Assembly: GCA_963735885.1 (NCBI GenBank)
Contig: CAVTMP010000008.1
Location: 124,001-188,000, forward strand
Direction: 5' to 3'
Length of the DNA: 64,000 nucleotides
Source: JBBSBL01 sp963735885
GTDB lineage: Bacteria; Actinomycetota; Thermoleophilia; Solirubrobacterales; Solirubrobacteraceae
Part shown: positions 1-7,979 of the stretch, piece by piece
How the letters are laid out: every line of letters starts with the position of its first letter
How positions within the stretch are numbered: the stretch's first letter is position 1
Program-made: the position numbers and the translations under genes
The notes under the pieces: generated by a model
Database searches by the model: none
Seen by the model: the letters and a program-made list of their open reading frames with translations, nothing else
Told to the model about the DNA's origin: nothing

Positions 1-800
1 GCGTGGCCGGCGGACAGCGTCCCGGCGCCGAGGCCGTCCATCGCCTCCGCGAGCTCGAGCACGCTCGTCTCCCGGCCGCTGCCGACGTTGAGCGGATCGG
101 TGGTCTCCGCGTCGGCCGCGCAGCGGGCCGCCTCCACGACGTCGCCGACGTAGACGTAGTCGCGGGTCTGGGATCCGTCGCCGTACACCGTCGCGCGGTC
201 GCCGGCGAGCAGCCGCCCGCAGAAGATGGCGACCACCCCGCCCTCCCCCAACGGGTCCTGGCGGGGGCCGTACACGTTGGCCAGGCGCAGCGTCACGGTC
301 GAGAGCCCGTGCAGCCGGGCGTAGAGGGCGCAATAGCCCTCGGCGGCGTACTTGCTCTGCCCGTAGGGCGCGAGCGGCGCGATCGGCGCGTCCTCGGGGG
401 TCGGGAAGACCGGGGCCTCGCCGTAGATCGCCCCGCCGGTGGAGACGTAGACGACCCGCCGGCTCCCGGCCGCCCGGGCGGCGTCGAGCACCGCGAGCGT
501 CCCCTCCACGTTGACGAGCGCGTCGAACGCCGGGTCGGCGACCGAGCGGCGCACGTCGATCTGCGCGGCGAGGTGGAAGACGACCTCGGGGCGGGTCGCC
601 GCGAACGCCTCGCCGACCGCACGCGGATCGGCCACGTCGGCCTCGTGGAGGCGGGCCCCGGCCGCGAGGGCGGCGGCGAGGTTCTCGCGACGACCGGTCG
701 AGAGGTCGTCGAGCACCGCGACCTCGTCGCCCTCGTCCACGAGGGCGTCCACGAGGTTCGACCCGATGAACCCCGCGCCGCCCGTCACCATCGCCCGCAC
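1..800 (-). CDS. NAD-dependent epimerase/dehydratase (extended SDR, UDP-glucose 4-epimerase-like), 3' end outside the window
   Basis: Read from the minus strand, the frame opens with MVTGGAGFIGSNLVDALV. The TGGAGFIG glycine motif of extended short-chain dehydrogenases lies at residues 3-10, followed by an acidic DDLSTG segment that binds NAD ribose. Downstream are an HLAAQ motif, a YVSTGGAIYG segment and the catalytic YxxxK as YGQSKYAAEG, then RLANVYGPRQDP. This order matches nucleotide-sugar 4-epimerases of cell-surface polysaccharide synthesis. The start is ATG at 791 or the in-frame GTG at 800. The stop lies beyond base 1, so about 266 codons of a usual 310-330 are present. The exact sugar substrate cannot be told. 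It is divergent from the Calx-beta gene. Confidence 0.9.
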   Translation of the reverse strand, partial: MRAMVTGGAGFIGSNLVDALVDEGDEVAVLDDLSTGRRENLAAALAAGARLHEADVADPRAVGEAFAATRPEVVFHLAAQIDVRRSVADPAFDALVNVEGTLAVLDAARAAGSRRVVYVSTGGAIYGEAPVFPTPEDAPIAPLAPYGQSKYAAEGYCALYARLHGLSTVTLRLANVYGPRQDPLGEGGVVAIFCGRLLAGDRATVYGDGSQTRDYVYVGDVVEAARCAADAETTDPLNVGSGRETSVLELAEAMDGLGAGTLSAGH

Positions 801-903
801 GTCGCCGTTCGTCCTCTCGCTCCGGGTTGCGCCTCACAGCCTATGACGGCCGCCCCCGGACCGGCCTTGAAGGGTGGCGACCGACGCCCGCCGGACCGCG
901 GTG

Positions 904-949
904 GACGTTCGTCCGACCGGCCGCGGGCGCGGGCTCGACGTTCGTCCGA
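904..949. promoter_or_regulatory. Pair of 13-bp direct repeats in a divergent intergenic region
   Basis: GACGTTCGTCCGA occurs exactly at 904-916 and again at 937-949, 33 bp apart, or about three helical turns. Both lie in the 251-bp gap (801-1051) between the divergent epimerase and Calx-beta genes. Such phased repeats are a typical arrangement for a protein binding site, but no regulator is identified and the role is inference. Nothing else is recognised in this gap apart from the AGGAGG ribosome site near 1036. Confidence 0.4.
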
Positions 950-1051
950 TCGCCGTTGCCCCGCTCAACCGCGGGCACGCGTGGGCCGACGCTCGGAGCG
1001 GCCCGTGGTGACCGCTCGGTCACCGGAACCGCAGAAGGAGGCGCAGGACTG

Positions 1052-2200
1052 ATGAGGATTCCCACGACGCGACGCGCCGGAAGCGTGCTCGCCGCGGCGG
1101 CGTCGGTGGCGCTGCTCGCGCCCGCGGCCGCCCAGGGCCACGCGATGAGCTTCCACCAGGACAACTACACGGTCAACGAGTTCGAGCCGTTCGCCTCGAT
1201 CCGCGTCGACCGGACGGGGTCCGGGACCACGCCATACGTCGACTACGCGACGAGCGACGGCACCGCGAACGCGGGGCTCGACTACACGGCCACGAACGGC
1301 ACGCTGACCTTCGGGCCCGCCGAGCAGCAGAAGAACTTCACGGTGGCGATCCTCGACGACGGCCTCATCGAGGGCGACGAGACGGTCAACCTCGACCTCT
1401 CCAACGCCGGCCCGGCCGGCGACGGACACCTCGGGACGCGCACCCACGCCGTCCTGAGCATCGTCGACGACGACTCGCTGCACGCCTTCTCGGTCGAGAG
1501 CTACACGGTCGACGAGGGCGCCGGCACCGCGACGATCACCGTCAAGCGCACCGGCCTGACCACCGGCGCGACCTCGGTGCACTTCGCCACGAGCGACGGG
1601 ACCGCGACCGCGGGGCAGGACTACGACCCCGCCCAGGGCGTGCTCAACTTCGCCGCCGGCGAGACCGAGCGCACCTTCACGGTGCCGATCACCGAGGACA
1701 CGCTCGACGAGCCGGACGAGACGGTCAACCTCACGCTCAGCGGACCCGACCCCGCGCCCGGCGCGCGGCTCGGGACCCCGTCGACCGCCGTCCTCACGAT
1801 CGTCGACAACGACGACGACGTGATCATCCCGACGGTCGTCGTCCCGCAGCGTCCGGCCCCCTCGGCCGCGCCGAGCGCCGTCGCCCCGAAGGTCGGGCTG
1901 CTCGCGGCGACCGGCGACGGCGGGGGCTTCGTGGTCTCCACCTCGGTCGGCGCCGCGGCGCGCGTCGGGGCGGTCGTCGAGGTCCGCGTCGGCCGGCATC
2001 GCTACCGGGCGCGCGCCTCGGCGCACATGGCCGGCGCGGGCAAGGCCCGCCTGCGGGTCCGCCTCAGCCGCTCGGGCCGCGCCGCCCTGCAGCGCGCCCT
2101 GCGCCGGCACCGCACGGTGACGGTGGTCGTGCGGGTGACCGCGGTGGACGCCGCGGGCACCGCCCACCACACGTCACGGGCCTTCCGGGTCCGCGCGTAG
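1052..2200 (+). CDS. Secreted protein with two Calx-beta domains
   Basis: This is a 382-residue protein. The ATG at 1052 is chosen because an AGGAGG ribosome site lies about 10 nt upstream and the next residues form a signal peptide: an Arg-rich start, an Ala/Leu/Val core, and an AQGHA cleavage region near residue 31. Two Calx-beta domains follow, at about 33-140 and 141-257. Each has YxVxE, a DGTAxAGxDY loop, a FxxG/ExxxxFTV strand, the acidic D-GDETVNL turn and a final L-IVDDD or IVDND. Calx-beta repeats bind calcium in surface adhesins. A Pro/Ala linker (about 265-290) leads to a basic beta-rich C-terminal domain common in Solirubrobacterales exported proteins. The likely location is the cell surface or secreted; its partner is unknown. 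Confidence 0.85.
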   Translation: MRIPTTRRAGSVLAAAASVALLAPAAAQGHAMSFHQDNYTVNEFEPFASIRVDRTGSGTTPYVDYATSDGTANAGLDYTATNGTLTFGPAEQQKNFTVAILDDGLIEGDETVNLDLSNAGPAGDGHLGTRTHAVLSIVDDDSLHAFSVESYTVDEGAGTATITVKRTGLTTGATSVHFATSDGTATAGQDYDPAQGVLNFAAGETERTFTVPITEDTLDEPDETVNLTLSGPDPAPGARLGTPSTAVLTIVDNDDDVIIPTVVVPQRPAPSAAPSAVAPKVGLLAATGDGGGFVVSTSVGAAARVGAVVEVRVGRHRYRARASAHMAGAGKARLRVRLSRSGRAALQRALRRHRTVTVVVRVTAVDAAGTAHHTSRAFRVRA

Positions 2201-2232
2201 CGCGCGCCGCGCGACGATCGAACGCTCCGGGT

Positions 2233-2259
2233 GGGGCGGGGCCGTGGCGGCCCCGCCCC
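2233..2259 (+). terminator. GC-rich hairpin after the Calx-beta gene
   Basis: GGGGCGGGGCC (2233-2243) pairs perfectly with GGCCCCGCCCC (2249-2259) around a 5-nt loop. It lies 33 nt after the Calx-beta stop. There is no T-tract, as is usual for high-GC actinobacterial terminators. A second, weaker hairpin (GCATCCGG at 2265-2272 with CCGGATGC at 2283-2290) follows. Confidence 0.6.
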
Positions 2260-2340
2260 GCCGCGCATCCGGGCGCGGCGAGCCGGATGCCGGGCCCCGC
2301 GCGCCCGCGTGCGGCCGAGGAGGCACTACGGTTGGGCGTC

Positions 2341-2586
2341 GTGGACCACCGGGACGAGCGCATCCTGGTCGAGACCGACCGCCACCGGATCTCCGGGACC
2401 CTCCACCTGCCGGCCGACGGCTACCGCAGCCGCCTGACCGACTACCTCAACGCGGGTGAGCGCGACTTCATCGCGCTCACCGACGTCGAGATCGCGCCGC
2501 TCGACGGCCCCGGCGCCGCCGAGCGCCTGCCGTTCGTGGCACTGGCGCGGTCGCACATCGTCCTGGCCATGCCGGCCGAGGGCTGA
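2341..2586 (+). CDS. Small conserved protein of unknown function (DUF6812-like)
   Basis: This is an 81-residue protein when read from GTG 2341. It contains TDRHRISGTLHLP, then SRLTDYLN, DFIALTDVEI and a final hydrophobic FVALARSHIVLAMP. This pattern resembles small actinobacterial proteins filed as DUF6812; that match is from memory and not searched. Start choice: a TACGGT hexamer at 2327-2332 lies 8 nt before GTG 2341, which fits a leaderless message. TTG 2332 is the alternative because GGAGG precedes it by 8 nt. No signal peptide or membrane segment is seen. Function is unknown. Confidence 0.65.
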   Translation: MDHRDERILVETDRHRISGTLHLPADGYRSRLTDYLNAGERDFIALTDVEIAPLDGPGAAERLPFVALARSHIVLAMPAEG

Positions 2587-2712
2587 CGCGAGGCGATCTC
2601 GCCGGGCGGGCGATCTCGCGGAGCCGCGTTCGCCGCCGGCCGGCGGGCCCGGAGCCGGGCGGTATGAAGGTCTGTCGGCGCATCCCCCGGCCCCGTACGG
2701 TGATGATGTCCC

Positions 2713-4425
2713 ATGGCCTTCCACGACCTCGCCCGCCCGCGGACGGCGTCCACGCGCGCCGTCGCGTGCGCGCTCGGTGCGCTCGCCTGCGGCCTCGCCG
2801 CGTCGCCGGCGCACGCCTCGCTGGCGCAGCAGTACGGATTCGCGGACCTGCGCGGGGCGACGAACCTGCGGGTCGTCCCGGGCCCGCGCGTCGTCGCGGG
2901 AGCCGGCGACGTCAACGGCGATCGCCGCGACGACCTCGCGGTGTCCGACGGGGAGGGCCTCGCCTGGATCGTCTTCGGGCGGCTCGGCGGCGGGACCACG
3001 GACCTCGGCGGGCGGCGGAGCGGCGCGATGCTCGTCGGCACGAGCCGCGGCTCCCCCGCCTTCGGCTCGGCGCTCGCGGGCGCGGGCGACCTCGACGGTG
3101 ACGGCCTCGCCGACGTCGTGCTCGGCGATCCGGGCGCCGGACACGGTGGCGCGGTGTACCTCCTGCGCGGCCGGCGCTCGCGCGAGGCGGTGGACCTCGA
3201 CGACGGCGCCGCGGCCGGCGTGATCCGCGTCTCCGGCGTGGCGGCCGGCGACCGGGCCGGCGCCGCCGTGGCCGGTCCCGGAGACCTCGACGGGGACGGC
3301 CGGCCGGACCTCGCCGTCGCCGCCCCGGGCGCGCGCGGGGGTCGCGGCGCGGCGTACGTCCTGTTCGGCCGGGCCCTGAGCTTCGGCCGCGCGCGCCTCG
3401 ACCTCGCGGGCGCCGGCGTCACCCGGCTCGTCGGCGGCTCGGGCGGCACGGTCGACACCGTCGCGGCGGGACGCGACGTGAACGACGACGGCCGCGCCGA
3501 CCTCGTCGTGGCCGGCGGACGCCAGGCGTGGGTGGTCTTCGGCCGGCGCCGGGCCTGGCCGCGCGTCATCGACCTCGACCGGCTCGGCCGGGCCGGGCTG
3601 CGCATCATCGCCCCGGGCGCCGAGCCCATCCGGGCGGTCGCCGGGCTCGGCGACACCAACCGGGACGGCTTCGGGGACGTGGCCGTGGGGCTGCCCGACC
3701 GGACCGCCGCCGACGGCGAGGCGGGCGCCGGCGCCGTGTTCGTGGTCGAGGGGAAGACGGACTCGGCGCCGATCGACCTCGGACTGCCCGGTGTGCGCGG
3801 CTTCCACCTCGAGGGCGACGGAGGCCTCGACGGGCTCGGCTCCGCGGTCGCCGGCCCCGGCGACGTCACCGGGGACGGCCGCGCCGACCTGCTCGTCGGT
3901 GCCCCGGCCGCGATCAGCGCCCGTGGCTTCACCGGCGCGGCCTACCTGGTGAGCGGCGCACACCACCGCGAGCTCGTCTCCGTCACGGCCATCGCGGAGC
4001 CCGACAGCCTGCTGATCGGGCCCGGCGCCGGAGCCTCGGTGGCGGGGGCCGGCGACGTGAACCACGACGGGCGGCCGGACATGGCGGTCTCCGGCGCGGG
4101 GGTGCTGTGGGGATTCGGGCCCGGCCGCGTCTCCTACCGGTCGGTGCACGGCCGCGTCGGGACGCGGATGATCGTCCGCCCGCAGGTCCGCCACACCGGA
4201 CGGCCGCGCTTCGCGATCTTCGGGACGCCTCCGCGCGGCCTGCGCTTCGACCGCGCGACCGGCGAGATCTCCGGAACGCCGCGGGCCGCCGCGCGGACCC
4301 GGTCCTTCATCGTGACGATGCGCGACCTCACCGGACCCACCGAGTCCTCGGTGACCCTCGGCGTCACCTCACGGCGGGCCTCGCCGCGGCGCCGCGGCGG
4401 TGGCTTCGACCTCACCGCGCCCTGA
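2713..4425 (+). CDS. Secreted FG-GAP (integrin alpha-type beta-propeller) repeat protein with a C-terminal putative Ig domain
   Basis: This is a 570-residue protein with a signal peptide (hydrophobic core about 15-32, ending SPAHAS). Seven calcium-loop repeats of the form DxNxDGxxDLxVG are visible, for example DVNGDRRDDLAV, DLDGDGLADVVLG, DLDGDGRPDLAVA, DTNRDGFGDVAVG and DVTGDGRADLLVG. These are FG-GAP blades of an integrin-alpha-like propeller. Near residues 505-545 the phrase PPRGLRFDRATGEISGTP marks a He_PIG type Ig-like domain. A TACGGT hexamer at 2696-2701 lies 11 nt before the ATG. It is probably a surface adhesion or ligand-binding protein; the ligand is unknown. Confidence 0.85.
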   Translation: MAFHDLARPRTASTRAVACALGALACGLAASPAHASLAQQYGFADLRGATNLRVVPGPRVVAGAGDVNGDRRDDLAVSDGEGLAWIVFGRLGGGTTDLGGRRSGAMLVGTSRGSPAFGSALAGAGDLDGDGLADVVLGDPGAGHGGAVYLLRGRRSREAVDLDDGAAAGVIRVSGVAAGDRAGAAVAGPGDLDGDGRPDLAVAAPGARGGRGAAYVLFGRALSFGRARLDLAGAGVTRLVGGSGGTVDTVAAGRDVNDDGRADLVVAGGRQAWVVFGRRRAWPRVIDLDRLGRAGLRIIAPGAEPIRAVAGLGDTNRDGFGDVAVGLPDRTAADGEAGAGAVFVVEGKTDSAPIDLGLPGVRGFHLEGDGGLDGLGSAVAGPGDVTGDGRADLLVGAPAAISARGFTGAAYLVSGAHHRELVSVTAIAEPDSLLIGPGAGASVAGAGDVNHDGRPDMAVSGAGVLWGFGPGRVSYRSVHGRVGTRMIVRPQVRHTGRPRFAIFGTPPRGLRFDRATGEISGTPRAAARTRSFIVTMRDLTGPTESSVTLGVTSRRASPRRRGGGFDLTAP

Positions 4426-4480
4426 CGGGCTCGCCTACCGCCCCGCCCCGGGGATCGCTACCCTCTGGCACGACTCTCCC

Positions 4481-5137
4481 ATGGCCGTCGACCACGCCCA
4501 GCCGCTCGAGAACGCCCCGCGCAGCGATGTCCTGCGAGCCTCGCCGCGCATGTTCGAGTCGAACCTCCTCGACCGGCTCTCGCGGGTGCACCCGATCGTG
4601 CCGGTGATCATCTTCGTCCCGGCGATCACCCTGCTGTTCCTGTCCGGAGCCTGGTACATGTCCCCCGGCGCGATCGTCGCCTACGCGGCCGGCGGCTACC
4701 TGTTCTGGACCCTGACGGAGTACTGGCTGCACCGGGTCGTCTTCCACTTCGAGCCCGACGCGGGCATCGGGCGCCGGCTCCACTGGATCATCCACGGCGT
4801 CCACCACGACCATCCGAACGATCCGCTGCGCCTGGTCATGCCGCCCGGCGCGAGCGTCCCGCTCGCCGCGGCGTTCCTCCTGCTGTTCTGGGCCGTGCTG
4901 CCGAGCCCGGCCTGGATGGTCTTCGGCGCGGCCTTCCTCGCCGGGTACCTGACCTACGACATGCTGCACTACCACGTGCACCATCACCGGCCGACGACGC
5001 GGCTCGGCCGCCTGCTGCGCCAGCTTCACATGCGGCATCACTTCCAGGACCACACGACGGGGTTCGGCGTCAGCGCGCCCTTCTGGGATCACGTGTTCGG
5101 CACCGCCCCGCGCCGGCGGCCGAGCCGGCAGGGCTGA
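4481..5137 (+). CDS. Fatty acid hydroxylase / sterol desaturase superfamily membrane protein
   Basis: This is a 218-residue integral membrane di-iron oxygenase candidate. The histidine clusters of the family are present in order: HRVVFHF, HWIIHGVHHDHP, HYHVHHHRP and HMRHHFQDH. The region around HHxxHPND resembles fatty acid 2-hydroxylases (Scs7/FA2H type) rather than sterol desaturases. Four hydrophobic segments are visible, at about 40-60, 65-85, 125-145 and 148-165. ATG 4481 is chosen because residues upstream in the same frame are not hydrophobic or conserved. It probably hydroxylates an acyl chain of a membrane lipid. The next gene starts 27 nt downstream, so co-transcription is likely. 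Confidence 0.85.
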   Translation: MAVDHAQPLENAPRSDVLRASPRMFESNLLDRLSRVHPIVPVIIFVPAITLLFLSGAWYMSPGAIVAYAAGGYLFWTLTEYWLHRVVFHFEPDAGIGRRLHWIIHGVHHDHPNDPLRLVMPPGASVPLAAAFLLLFWAVLPSPAWMVFGAAFLAGYLTYDMLHYHVHHHRPTTRLGRLLRQLHMRHHFQDHTTGFGVSAPFWDHVFGTAPRRRPSRQG

Positions 5138-5164
5138 CCGGGCGCCGGACCGCGGTCGGCGGCC

Positions 5165-6070
5165 GTGATCTCCGTCCCCGCCTGGATCCTCGGCGACTTC
5201 TGGCAGGACCAGATCGTCCGGCACGATCGCCAGCAGATCTTCCTGCTGCTGCTCGGCTTCCTCGTCTCCTTCGGCTTCATCCGCACGAGCGCCCGCCTGA
5301 CCCGGAGCGTGTCGTGGTGGCCGGGAGGGGTGGTGACGGACTCCGGCGTGCACCTCCACCACCTCGTGTGGGGCATCGCGACGATGATGGTGGCCGGCAC
5401 GCTGGCCTTCGCGCTGCCCGCGCGGGGCCTGGCGCCGGAGCTGGCGGCCGCGGCCTTCGGGGTCGGCGTCGGGCTCACCCTCGACGAGTTCGCGCTGTGG
5501 GTGTACCTGCGCGACGTCTACTGGGCCGAGCAGGGACGCAAGTCGATCGACGCCGTCGCCCTGGCCACGGTGTTCATGCTGCTCGTGCTGATCGGGAGCC
5601 GGCCGCTGGAGCTCGACACCCGGTCGGCCTCGTCGATCATCGTCGGGGCCGTGACGACGCTCCTGATCTGCGCGGTCTGCTTCCTCAAGGAGAAGGTCCT
5701 GCTCGGGACGATCGGCCTCTTCCTGCCCGTGCTCGCCCTCCCGGCGGCGATCCGGGTCGGCAAGCCCTCCTCGCCGTGGGCCAAGCGCTTCTACGGCGAG
5801 CGGCGCCCGGCCAGGCAGGCGAAGGCCGAGCGGCGCTTCGGCCCCGGCAGCCGGCACGAGCGCTGGATGAGCGCCTTCCGGGACGCGGTCGGCGGCCGCT
5901 CGACCCGGGAGGTCGAGCAGCGCAAGGCGGAGGAGCGCGCCGAGCAGCGTGCCGCGATGGGGGCGGTGCACGAGCGCGCGGCGGCGCGGGTCGCGGCGGA
6001 GGGCCGCCCCGCCGCGCCGGAGCACGCCGCCTCCGCGGCGCTGGGCCCGCCGCCCCCGGACGGGGACTGA
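5165..6070 (+). CDS. Multi-pass membrane protein of unknown function
   Basis: This is a 301-residue protein starting at GTG 5165. It has about six to eight hydrophobic helices between residues 20 and 210. One conserved-looking segment, DSGVHLHHLVWG, carries three histidines near the membrane surface, and LDEFALWVYLRDVYW is a second charged patch. The last 80 residues are a highly basic and acidic, Ala-rich cytoplasmic tail that may form a coiled coil. It follows the fatty acid hydroxylase by 27 nt, suggesting an operon. I do not recognise a family with a known function. Confidence 0.75.
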   Translation: MISVPAWILGDFWQDQIVRHDRQQIFLLLLGFLVSFGFIRTSARLTRSVSWWPGGVVTDSGVHLHHLVWGIATMMVAGTLAFALPARGLAPELAAAAFGVGVGLTLDEFALWVYLRDVYWAEQGRKSIDAVALATVFMLLVLIGSRPLELDTRSASSIIVGAVTTLLICAVCFLKEKVLLGTIGLFLPVLALPAAIRVGKPSSPWAKRFYGERRPARQAKAERRFGPGSRHERWMSAFRDAVGGRSTREVEQRKAEERAEQRAAMGAVHERAAARVAAEGRPAAPEHAASAALGPPPPDGD

Positions 6071-6119
6071 GCGGGCGGGGCGCCGGGCCCGGCTCCCGCG
6101 CCGGCCCGGGCCCGCCCGC
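6071..6119. terminator. Bidirectional hairpin between convergent genes
   Basis: GCGGGCGGG at 6071-6079 pairs with CCCGCCCGC at 6111-6119, and a self-complementary GCCGGGCCCGGC lies inside. It sits between the convergent membrane-protein and metallo-hydrolase genes, so it can end transcription from both sides. Confidence 0.55.
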
Positions 6120-6127
6120 CCGGCGGG

Positions 6128-6895
6128 TCAGAGCGCGAGGCTGCCGCCCGGCCGGAGCACCTCGACGCGAACCCCGGGCGCCGCCGCGGCCGCGGCGCGG
6201 GCGAACGCGTGGGGCGGGTCGGCCAGCGCCCGCGGCCGGAAGCGGTGGAGGGTGACCGGGAAGAACGTGCCCCAGTGGATCGGCACCGCGATCCGCGGGC
6301 GCACGAGCGCGGCGGCGTCTGCGGCGCGGGTCGGGTCGAGGTGGCCGGCTCCGAGCGTCGGGCCCCAGCCCCACACGGGGAGCAGGGCGAGGTCGACGCG
6401 GGGTCGGGCGAACGCCGCCATCTCCGGGAAGAGGTCCGTGTCGCCGGCGAAGTAGACGCGCCGGCCCCCGCCCTCCACGAGGTAGCCGAGCGCCTGCGCG
6501 CGATCGCCCCACGGGCCGCGCCGCCCGTCGTGCGCCGCCGGGGCCGCCGTGACCGTGACCCGGCCGATCTCGAGCGACTCGCCGACCCCGATCTCCTCGA
6601 CCGCGTGGAAGCCGGCACGCCGGAGGAGGCGCCCGGCGCCCCGCGGCACGACGAGGCGCGTGCCCGTTCCGAGCGATCGCAGCGAGGGCAGGTCGAGGTG
6701 GTCGAGGTGGAGGTGGGAGATGAGCACGCTCCCGAGGCCGTGCCGCGCCGCGGCCGCCGGCCTCGGCCCGCGGCGCCGCAGGTGCGCCACACGGTCCCGC
6801 AGCACCGGGTCGGTGAGCAGGCGGACGCCGCCGAGCTCGACGAGCACGGTCGCATGCCCGACCCAGGTGACCCGCCCCCCGGTCCCGCCCTCCAC
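6128..6895 (-). CDS. MBL-fold metallo-hydrolase (UlaG / NAPE-PLD-like)
   Basis: This is a 255-residue soluble protein. It has the metallo-beta-lactamase signature HLHLDH at residues 61-66, an upstream WVGHATVLVELGG strand pair typical of UlaG/NAPE-PLD-type enzymes, AGDTDLFPEM for the bridging Asp, and PIHWGTFFP for the last metal histidine. The family hydrolyses phosphodiesters or lactones using two metal ions. The substrate is not predictable here. It is divergent from the GST-like gene, with a 119-bp gap between them. Confidence 0.85.
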   Translation of the reverse strand: MEGGTGGRVTWVGHATVLVELGGVRLLTDPVLRDRVAHLRRRGPRPAAAARHGLGSVLISHLHLDHLDLPSLRSLGTGTRLVVPRGAGRLLRRAGFHAVEEIGVGESLEIGRVTVTAAPAAHDGRRGPWGDRAQALGYLVEGGGRRVYFAGDTDLFPEMAAFARPRVDLALLPVWGWGPTLGAGHLDPTRAADAAALVRPRIAVPIHWGTFFPVTLHRFRPRALADPPHAFARAAAAAAPGVRVEVLRPGGSLAL

Positions 6896-7014
6896 GCCCC
6901 CTCCCGACGTCGCGGCCGCGCGTGGGCGCGGCGACAGTGGACGGGTCGCACGGTATTCGACCCGGGACCCGCCGGACGGGCGAGCGCCGGCCGGGGTGTA
7001 GGGTCGGAAGGACG

Positions 7015-7806
7015 GTGGCCGTCGTCCTCTGGCACATCGAGCTCTCGCACTACAACGAGAAGGCTCGCTGGGCGCTCGACTACAAGGGCATCCCGCACGA
7101 GCGCCGGGTGCCGATGCCGGGCCTGCACGGCATCCGCGCGCTGACGCTCACGCGCGGCGCCCAGCGGCGCCTGCCGGTGCTGGATCTCGACGGGCGGCAC
7201 ATCGGCGACTCCACCGCGATCATCGCGGCGCTGGAGCGCCACCGGCCGGAGCCCGCGCTCTACCCGGCCGATCCCGCCGACCGCGCGCGGGCGCTGGCGC
7301 TCGAGGACCGCTACGACGAGGAGCTCGGGCCCACGCTGCGGCGCTTCGTCTGGCATCACACGCTCCCGGACGCCGACGCGACCGCCGCCGCGCTCTTCAC
7401 CACGCCGAGTCCCCGCCGCGAGCGGCTGCTGCGCGCCACCGCGCCGCTGTCCTCGCGCCTGGTCCGCGCCGACTACGACGTGAACGACGAGAGCGCCGCG
7501 CGGGCTCGCGCGGCGATCGTCGCCGCGATGGACCGCCTCGAGGCGGAGCTGGAGCCGTCGGGCTACCAGGTGGGCGAGCGCTTCTCCGTCGCCGACCTCA
7601 CGGCGGCCTCGCTGTTCACGCCGGTGCTCGCGCCGCCCGAACGGCCCTACGCACCCGCCGTCGTCCCCCCCGCGGTCCAGGAGCTGCGCGAGGAGCTCGC
7701 GGCGCGCCCGGGGGGCGCGTGGGTGGCCGAGATGTACGCGCGCCACCGCGGGGCCTCGGCGGAGGTGAGCGGAGAGGGAGGGATTCGAACCCTCGGACGA
7801 GGTTGA
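7015..7806 (+). CDS. Glutathione S-transferase family protein whose C-terminus runs antisense through a tRNA gene
   Basis: This is a 263-residue protein from GTG 7015. A TAGGGT hexamer at 6999-7004 lies 10 nt before it. The N-terminal thioredoxin-like half has LWHIELSHYNEKARWALDYKG, a cis-Pro region RLPVLDLDG and GDSTAIIAALE (the usual ESxAI glutathione-binding turn). The C-terminal helical half ends with YQVGERFSVADLTAAS. Actinobacteria mostly use mycothiol, so the thiol substrate is open. The last dozen codons overlap the oppositely directed tRNA-Ser gene (7770-7859). The peptide SGEGGIRTLGRG is therefore tRNA-derived, and no stop precedes it in this frame. Confidence 0.82.
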   Translation: MAVVLWHIELSHYNEKARWALDYKGIPHERRVPMPGLHGIRALTLTRGAQRRLPVLDLDGRHIGDSTAIIAALERHRPEPALYPADPADRARALALEDRYDEELGPTLRRFVWHHTLPDADATAAALFTTPSPRRERLLRATAPLSSRLVRADYDVNDESAARARAAIVAAMDRLEAELEPSGYQVGERFSVADLTAASLFTPVLAPPERPYAPAVVPPAVQELREELAARPGGAWVAEMYARHRGASAEVSGEGGIRTLGRG

Positions 7807-7859
7807 CCCCCGTCACACGATTTCCAGTCGTGCCCGTTCAACCGCTCCGGCACCTCTCC
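7770..7859 (-). tRNA. tRNA-Ser (anticodon GGA)
   Basis: Read on the minus strand, the acceptor arm GGAGAGG pairs with CCTCTCC, followed by discriminator G. The anticodon loop reads CTGGAAA (anticodon GGA), a long variable arm of serine type follows, and the T loop is GGTTCGAATCC. The length is 90 nt and CCA is not encoded. A TACCCT hexamer at 7870-7875 lies 10 nt upstream and fits a promoter -10. Its 3' end overlaps the convergent GST-like coding sequence by 37 bp. Confidence 0.95.
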
Positions 7860-7880
7860 GGGCCGGGGAAGGGTAGCGCC

Positions 7881-7930
7881 GGGTCGGCCTCCGGGGGTCG
7901 GCCTCCGGGGGTCGGCCTCCGGGGGTCGGG
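7881..7930. repeat. 14-bp tandem repeat beside tRNA-Ser
   Basis: The unit GTCGGCCTCCGGGG occurs three times head to tail (starting at 7883, 7897 and 7911), with a partial fourth copy from 7925. It fills the gap between tRNA-Ser(GGA) and the aminopeptidase terminator. No coding role is seen. Confidence 0.75.
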
Positions 7931-7951
7931 GCCGAGGCCCGGCCCCCGAGC

Positions 7952-7975
7952 CCGAGGCGCCCGGCGGCGCCTCGG
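7952..7975 (-). terminator. Hairpin terminator of the M29 aminopeptidase gene
   Basis: CCGAGGCGCC (7952-7961) and GGCGCCTCGG (7966-7975) form a perfect 10-bp stem with a 4-nt loop. It sits 4 nt beyond the aminopeptidase stop codon on the minus strand. There is no T-tract. Confidence 0.65.
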
Positions 7976-7979
7976 CTCC

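Noticed and set aside
7616..7853. Minus-strand short frames reading RGFESLPLRS and similar
   Set aside because: They translate tRNA-Ser(GGA) and the antisense of the GST-like gene.
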